Positions 7,517-10,695 of a DNA stretch of 10,695 nucleotides are shown one piece after another. How positions within the stretch are numbered: the first letter of the stretch is position 1; each line of letters begins with the position of its first letter. The stretch comes from Armatimonadota bacterium (GTDB taxonomy: Bacteria; Armatimonadota; SYMT01): assembly GCA_020696885.1 (NCBI GenBank), contig JAJFMS010000039.1, positions 1 through 10,695 on the forward strand, in the 5' to 3' direction. Position numbers and translations under genes: made by a program. Under the pieces are notes generated by a model. That model was not told the DNA's origin and ran no database searches. It saw only the letters and a list, made by a program, of their open reading frames with translations.

Positions 7517-8176
7517 TTGAACAGACTGACCCTTACCCTTGCTGCGGCCGGAGCGCTGCTGCTAGGTGCGGCGCCCGCGAAAGCGGTGACGCTAAACGCG
7601 ACGGCACAGAACCCGATTGCTTCGGGGACCTATAGTGTCTCCCTCAATCGCACCGGAGCCAACACGTACAGTGTCGTGGTTCGTGGGAACAATGACGGCC
7701 GCCACGCCGCGGATGCGTCCGGACCGATCAAGCACTCGGTCGGCCGGATCAGCGTGGCCTTCTTCCGGAGCGACTTCTCCATCATCGATGCCACGAGCGG
7801 CAGCGGTGGCACCAACAACAGCCCCGACATGCCGCCGACCTGGGTGGGGAGCCCGTGGACGACGGTGGTGCTGTCTGATGCGATCCGGTTCAACTCGCCG
7901 GCGATCGTGAACGACGTCGGACCGTTCGGTGAGAACGAGTTCCAGGGCAACATCACCCTGGCCTCGTCCGAGGATCCGATGCTGTTCACCGTGGCGCTGC
8001 AAGACGGAACGCAGCAGTGGTACACCCAGGGCGCCTTCCCGGATAGCGGCCTCGTACCGGAGCCGGCCTCGCTGGCCCTGGCGCTTCCTGGCCTGCTGCC
8101 CGTGGGGCTGATGCTGCTGCGCCGCCGCTCGCGCACCAGCCCGGACACCGAGGACGAGCTGGACGCGCTCGCCTAA
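7517..8176 (+). CDS. PEP-CTERM sorting domain protein, paralogue 1
   Basis: Exported protein of 219 aa and unknown role. TTG7517 is chosen because GGAGGT lies at 7505-7510, 6 nt upstream, and because a complete signal peptide follows: basic MNR, a hydrophobic core of about 14 residues and cleavage after AKA near residue 23. The body is rich in Gly, Ser, Thr and Asn, with beta-strand-like segments (SGTYSVSLNRTGANTYSV). Near the C-terminus are P181-E182-P183, a hydrophobic stretch (SLALALPGLLPVGLMLL) and RRRSR: a PEP-CTERM signal, normally recognised and cut by an exosortase. Unusually, about 13 further residues (TSPDTEDELDALA), several acidic, follow the arginines; the signal normally ends at the basic cluster. 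The body aligns along its length with the next gene. The structured leader points to translational control. Confidence 0.85.
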   Translation: MNRLTLTLAAAGALLLGAAPAKAVTLNATAQNPIASGTYSVSLNRTGANTYSVVVRGNNDGRHAADASGPIKHSVGRISVAFFRSDFSIIDATSGSGGTNNSPDMPPTWVGSPWTTVVLSDAIRFNSPAIVNDVGPFGENEFQGNITLASSEDPMLFTVALQDGTQQWYTQGAFPDSGLVPEPASLALALPGLLPVGLMLLRRRSRTSPDTEDELDALA

Positions 8177-8178
8177 CG

Positions 8179-8278
8179 CTCACCTGACGCCCGCTTCTGT
8201 CCCTGTGCGCCCTTCGATCTTCCCCCAGCCGGGGCGAGGTCGGCCGCAAGGGTAGAGGCGGGCGTCTGTGCGTGTGAG
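8179..8278 (+). other. Large multi-helix structure downstream of PEP-CTERM paralogue 1
   Basis: Nested pairings are CTCAC/GTGAG (8179-8183 with 8274-8278), GACGCCCGCTTC/GAGGCGGGCGTC (8186-8197 with 8255-8266, one G-U), CCCTT/AAGGG (8210-8214 with 8248-8252) and an inner hairpin, CGATCTT-C-CCCC, AGCC loop, GGGG-C-GAGGTCG (8215-8242). It begins 2 nt after the stop. No T run follows, so it could be a 3'-end stabiliser, a terminator using another mechanism, or the start of the next gene's leader. Confidence 0.5.
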
Positions 8279-8312
8279 AGCCAGGGACGCGCTGTTGAGG
8301 TTTGGAAGCGGG

Positions 8313-8404
8313 CGGCGCACGGTAGATGGTATGCGCCGGGCTTACCGGCCTACGATCTACTAACAAACTTACAGGCTCGGAACGTGACGGAACGAAGCAG
8401 GGGG
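8313..8404 (+). promoter_or_regulatory. Leader and ribosome site of PEP-CTERM paralogue 2
   Basis: CGGCGCA (8313-8319) pairs with TGCGCCG (8332-8338). This excludes a second set made of GTAGAT/ATCTAC (8322-8327 with 8355-8360) enclosing GCCGG/CCGGC (8335-8339 with 8345-8349). AGGGGG (8399-8404) is a G-rich ribosome site 5 nt before TTG8410. The alternatives suggest, but do not prove, a regulated leader. No sequence likeness to the first leader was seen. Confidence 0.4.
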
Positions 8405-8409
8405 ATTTG

Positions 8410-9054
8410 TTGTACCGCCTTTCGACTTCGGTCGCCGCACTGGGAGCGCTCTTGCTCCTGGCCGCTCCGGCCCACGCTTCACACAGTAGCTTTCAGGTAA
8501 CCGCCGGGCCGGTGAACGGCTCGACCTCCGGCACTTATCACGTTGCCATCAACCACGTCTCCGGGAACACCTGGACCGTTCGCGTTCAGGGAGAGCCCGC
8601 GGACCGGGGAGCGGTCGGCACCTTCCCCAAGGGGTCGGTGAACGCCATCAATATCGGGTTTTCAGACGCGAATTGGAATGAAGTGCTGATCCAGCCGGGC
8701 TTGAGCAGCGGCGGCACTTCCACGGGAGGCTCGTTTGTAGGCGCACCTTGGATCACGGCTCCGCGGGATCGGGACGCGGGGTTCAGCGCTCCTAGCTCGA
8801 TGAACGACCTGGACGCGTTCGGTGACAACGCGTTCCTGGCTACGGTGGCGCTGTCCTCCTCCGACGAGGTATTCCACGTAAGCGTGGCGCTCGCCGGCGG
8901 CGTGCAGCAGTGGTTCGGCACCGCGAACGTCACGCCCACCGTGGAAGATACGGCGCTCGCGCCGGAGCCCGGATCACTCGCGCTGGCGCTCCCGGGGCTG
9001 CTGCCGCTGGCAGGGCTTTTGATCCGGCAGCGTAGACGGTTGGAGCAGGCGTAG
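8410..9054 (+). CDS. PEP-CTERM sorting domain protein, paralogue 2
   Basis: Exported protein of 214 aa and unknown role. The frame is open further upstream (to GTG8326), but TTG8410 is favoured because it gives a normal signal peptide (MYRLSTSVAALGALLLLAAP, cleavage after AHA near residue 23) with AGGGGG 5 nt before it. TTG8407 is an equally possible neighbour. The tail has P185-E186-P187, then SLALALPGLLPLAGLLI, QRRR and LEQA: a regular PEP-CTERM signal ending close to the basic cluster. It is homologous to the preceding gene. Shared segments include SGTY...NTW/NTY, FVGAPW versus WVGSPW, a N-D-[LV]-x-x-[FP]-G-[DE]-N-x-F run, and VALxxGxQQW. Synonymous positions in the shared SLALALPGLLP stretch differ, so the duplication is not recent. 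The conserved body may be an unnamed PEP-CTERM-associated domain. Confidence 0.83.
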   Translation: MYRLSTSVAALGALLLLAAPAHASHSSFQVTAGPVNGSTSGTYHVAINHVSGNTWTVRVQGEPADRGAVGTFPKGSVNAINIGFSDANWNEVLIQPGLSSGGTSTGGSFVGAPWITAPRDRDAGFSAPSSMNDLDAFGDNAFLATVALSSSDEVFHVSVALAGGVQQWFGTANVTPTVEDTALAPEPGSLALALPGLLPLAGLLIRQRRRLEQA

Positions 9055-9055
9055 G

Positions 9056-9153
9056 GGAGTGATGGAGTAGTGGAGTGCTGGAGTAGTGGGGATCGCGGCC
9101 GTACGGCCGCACCGGTCGCTCATTACTCCAATACTCCACCACGCCATTACTCC
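9056..9153. repeat. Long imperfect inverted repeat built from GGAGTNNT units
   Basis: The left arm (9056-9090) contains four 8-nt units, GGAGTGAT, GGAGTAGT, GGAGTGCT and GGAGTAGT. The right arm (9119-9153) is its near complement, ending ATTACTCC. Across 35 positions I count 28 Watson-Crick pairs, 4 G-U pairs and 3 mismatches. Between the arms is the perfect palindrome GCGGCCGTACGGCCGC (9095-9110). The element starts 2 nt after the PEP-CTERM stop and ends 27 nt before the next gene. It could be a terminator-like hairpin, a non-autonomous mobile repeat or a REP-like family; there is no transposase and no clear target-site duplication. Confidence 0.7.
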
Positions 9154-9180
9154 TCAACGCTCTCATAGGAGTAGCACTAG

Positions 9181-10293
9181 ATGGTGGATGCTGGGGGTAG
9201 TCGACGGCCGGACTCGCTGCGGGTGGTGCACCTGGTGAGCAGCTTGCAGGTGGGCGGGATGGAGCACTTCGTGCTCCGGATCGCCGCCGAGCAGCGGAAG
9301 CAGGGGCATGACGCATGGGTGCTGGCGCTCAATGGGGGACCGCTGCTGGAGACGGCGCGGGCCGGCGGGCTTCCGGTGCGCGTGCTCTCCGGGGGCAAGG
9401 TGGCCCGGGTAGCCCAGACGGCGGCGCTCCTCGCCACCGGCCGGCCGCACGTGATCCACCCCCACAATCCCAGCTCCCTCCACTACGCGCTGGTCGGAAA
9501 GCGCGTCTCCGGCGCTCGGCTGGCACTCACTTATCACGGCCGCGGCCTGCGGGAAGCTCGCACCCCCGGCGCTGGGGAGTGGCTCCAGACGGACGCGGTG
9601 ATCTCCGTCTCCGAGGGTGCGGTGGAGCAGTTGCCCTCCGAGGTTCCCTCCAGCCGCGTGCACGTGATCCGGAACGGTGTGGTGCCTGCCGCGGCAACGC
9701 GGAGCCGGGAGGAAGTCCGCCAGGAACTAGGCCTGGATGACCGGACCGTGGGCATCATCGTGGCACGGGTCGACGGTCAGAAGGGCCACGGAATGCTGCT
9801 CCAGGCACTGCCGCAGGTCCGGCGGGCAGGCCACCGGCTCACGCTCCTGGTGGCGGGTGACGGAGCCGAGCGAGCCGCACTCGAATCACTCGCCGGTGAC
9901 CTTGGGCTCGGCCCGGATGAGGTTCGCTTCCTCGGTTTCCGCTCGGACGTGCCCGATCTGCTCGCGGCCTCAGACTTCTTCCTCCTTCCTTCGCGCTCGG
10001 AGGGGCTGCCGCTCTCGCTGCTGGAAGCGATGACGCATGGGCTGCCCGCGGTCGCCACCTCAGTCGGCGGCATTCCGGAGGTGATCCGCTCCGGCGAGCA
10101 CGGGTTCCTGGTGCCGGTAGACGATGCCCCCGCCCTGGCCGACGCCATCGCGCGGCTGTGTGCGGATCCGACGCTGCTCCGCCGGTTGGGAGACCAGGCC
10201 CGCACCCGTGCTCGCGACGACTTCTCCTTTGAGCGGATGACCCGGGAATACCTAGACCTTTACGCGCAGCTTGTCTCGGCGCGGGCATCCTGA
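9181..10293 (+). CDS. GT-B glycosyltransferase, GT4-type (glycosyltransferase family 1 fold)
   Basis: This is probably a retaining glycosyltransferase that moves a sugar from a nucleotide-sugar donor to a glycan or lipid acceptor in the cytoplasm; the sugar is unknown. It is 370 aa, normal for the family. The N-terminal Rossmann half begins LRVVHLVSSLQVGGMEHFVL, with the VGG-x-E loop, and includes LTYHGRGLREAR. The C-terminal half has VARVDGQKGH (R196 and K201, the usual phosphate-binding Arg/Lys), AGDGxERxxLE, and FLGFRSDVPDLLAASDFFLL. SEGLPLSLLEAM holds the E-x7-E motif (E274 and E282), and VGGIPEVIRSGEHGFLVP follows. ATG9181 is fixed by an in-frame TAG immediately before it and by AGGAG at 9167-9171. 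The GGAGTNNT hairpin just upstream may separate it from the PEP-CTERM genes. With the GT-C enzyme it suggests a surface glycan or glycoprotein locus. Confidence 0.92.
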   Translation: MVDAGGSRRPDSLRVVHLVSSLQVGGMEHFVLRIAAEQRKQGHDAWVLALNGGPLLETARAGGLPVRVLSGGKVARVAQTAALLATGRPHVIHPHNPSSLHYALVGKRVSGARLALTYHGRGLREARTPGAGEWLQTDAVISVSEGAVEQLPSEVPSSRVHVIRNGVVPAAATRSREEVRQELGLDDRTVGIIVARVDGQKGHGMLLQALPQVRRAGHRLTLLVAGDGAERAALESLAGDLGLGPDEVRFLGFRSDVPDLLAASDFFLLPSRSEGLPLSLLEAMTHGLPAVATSVGGIPEVIRSGEHGFLVPVDDAPALADAIARLCADPTLLRRLGDQARTRARDDFSFERMTREYLDLYAQLVSARAS

Positions 10294-10301
10294 ATTGCAC
10301 T

Positions 10302-10348
10302 GTGGGCGCCGTCCAGGCGCCTGCGGCGAAGTCGGCGCAATTGCCCAC
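10302..10348 (+). terminator. Hairpins after the GT4 gene
   Basis: GGCGCC (10305-10310) pairs with GGCGCC (10316-10321) around GTCCA, 11 nt past the stop. An alternative outer pairing joins GTGGGC (10302-10307) to GCCCAC (10343-10348). No T run follows, so intrinsic termination is uncertain. Confidence 0.35.
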
Positions 10349-10570
10349 GCGGTCATGTTGAGACGGTGCCAGCCCCAGGGCGGCGCACGTGTCGACTGCG
10401 AAACATCTCCTACCGGGCTCCGAACGACACTCCTGTGCGTCGACACGCGCTCGTCCCCGGGGTATGCGGAGGGAGCACGCACCGGTCCGAGATCTCCCCG
10501 CTGGTCAGGACGACCTGGTACGAGGGCGATAGCGTACGCGCGGCGGAGCACGAGATCGCCCCATGCTCAA

Positions 10571-10601
10571 TCACCTCCACCGCCAAGCGGTAATCAGGTG
10601 A
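10571..10601. repeat. Nested inverted repeat
   Basis: TCACCT (10571-10576) pairs with AGGTGA (10596-10601), enclosing ACCGC/GCGGT (10579-10583 with 10587-10591) around a CAA loop. It could be an operator-like site or a small hairpin ahead of a gene outside the window. Confidence 0.35.
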
Positions 10602-10637
10602 GCACGGAGACGATCGCGTTACGCTTCGTTTGCCACC

Positions 10638-10665
10638 TTGCAATGGAACGCCACCACGCTATAGC
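10638..10665 (+). promoter_or_regulatory. Possible sigma-70-type promoter
   Basis: TTGCAA (10638-10643) and TATAGC (10660-10665) are separated by 16 nt, close to consensus, in a stretch less GC-rich than the surroundings. It would drive a gene to the right of the window. This is only a motif match. Confidence 0.3.
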
Positions 10666-10695
10666 CAGCGTACGACCAGAATCATAAGGCGAGTA

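Larger units (their letters stand above)
10294..10695. other. About 400 nt without a credible gene
   Basis: Frames that stay open here lack recognisable protein sequence, ribosome sites and the strong G/C third-position bias of the neighbouring genes. I see inverted repeats and a weak promoter-like pair (listed separately), but no tRNA, rRNA or known RNA motif. It may be the upstream region of a gene beyond the window. Confidence 0.55.

Noticed and set aside
7332..7520. A 62-codon frame from GTG7332 whose TGA overlaps TTG7517 as TTGA, suggesting translational coupling
   Set aside because: No ribosome site at a usable distance, third-position G/C clearly lower than in the real genes, and the sequence is better explained by RNA helices.
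8313..8350. GEMM-like 3' segment (GGTA ... TTACCGG) in the second leader
   Set aside because: Only a short 3' likeness; the conserved 5' part of the aptamer is absent.
9056..9153. Short direct repeats considered as a CRISPR array
   Set aside because: The units are 8 nt long and directly abutting, with no spacers and no cas genes.
10271..10687. Overlapping open frames after the GT4 gene as a small hypothetical gene
   Set aside because: They start inside the GT4 gene or lack a ribosome site, have low-quality composition and match no family I know.

Overview
This is GC-rich bacterial DNA in which every convincing gene lies on the + strand. The combination of PEP-CTERM surface proteins, an SBBP-propeller/fibronectin-III giant protein and GC-rich codon use suggests an environmental Gram-negative-type bacterium. 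Armatimonadota is my best guess, by resemblance of the C-terminal sorting motif and the SBBP/FN3 architecture. That is inference, because no rRNA or ribosomal-protein marker is present.

Layout. (1) Positions 2-5110 hold the 3' part of a very large secreted protein. An N-terminal SBBP-associated domain is followed by seven SBBP beta-propeller repeats, ten fibronectin type III domains and a C-terminal ASH/choice-of-anchor-D-like domain. Its start and signal peptide are probably upstream of the window. Two hairpins follow the stop. (2) Positions 5430-7256 encode a polytopic GT-C glycosyltransferase of the ArnT/PMT (GT39-like) type. (3) Positions 7257-7516 form a non-coding leader with several clean helices. 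One helix would bury the Shine-Dalgarno sequence of the next gene, and a competing helix would free it. (4) Positions 7517-8176 and 8410-9054 encode two small, mutually homologous exported proteins with PEP-CTERM sorting tails. Both start with TTG, and they are separated by a 233-nt structured spacer. (5) Positions 9056-9153 hold a long imperfect inverted repeat whose arms are built of 8-nt GGAGTNNT units around a GC-rich palindrome. (6) Positions 9181-10293 encode a GT-B (GT4-type) glycosyltransferase. (7) Positions 10294-10695 contain no credible gene, only weak inverted repeats and a possible promoter.

Taken together, this looks like a cell-surface locus: a large repetitive adhesin-like or structural protein, two glycosyltransferases (one membrane-embedded, one cytosolic) and two PEP-CTERM proteins. 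PEP-CTERM proteins are generally linked to exosortase processing and exopolysaccharide production, which fits the glycosyltransferase neighbours, but no exosortase gene is in the window. The most interesting elements are the RNA-level structure before the first PEP-CTERM gene, the uncharacterised PEP-CTERM pair, and the GGAGTNNT hairpin element.
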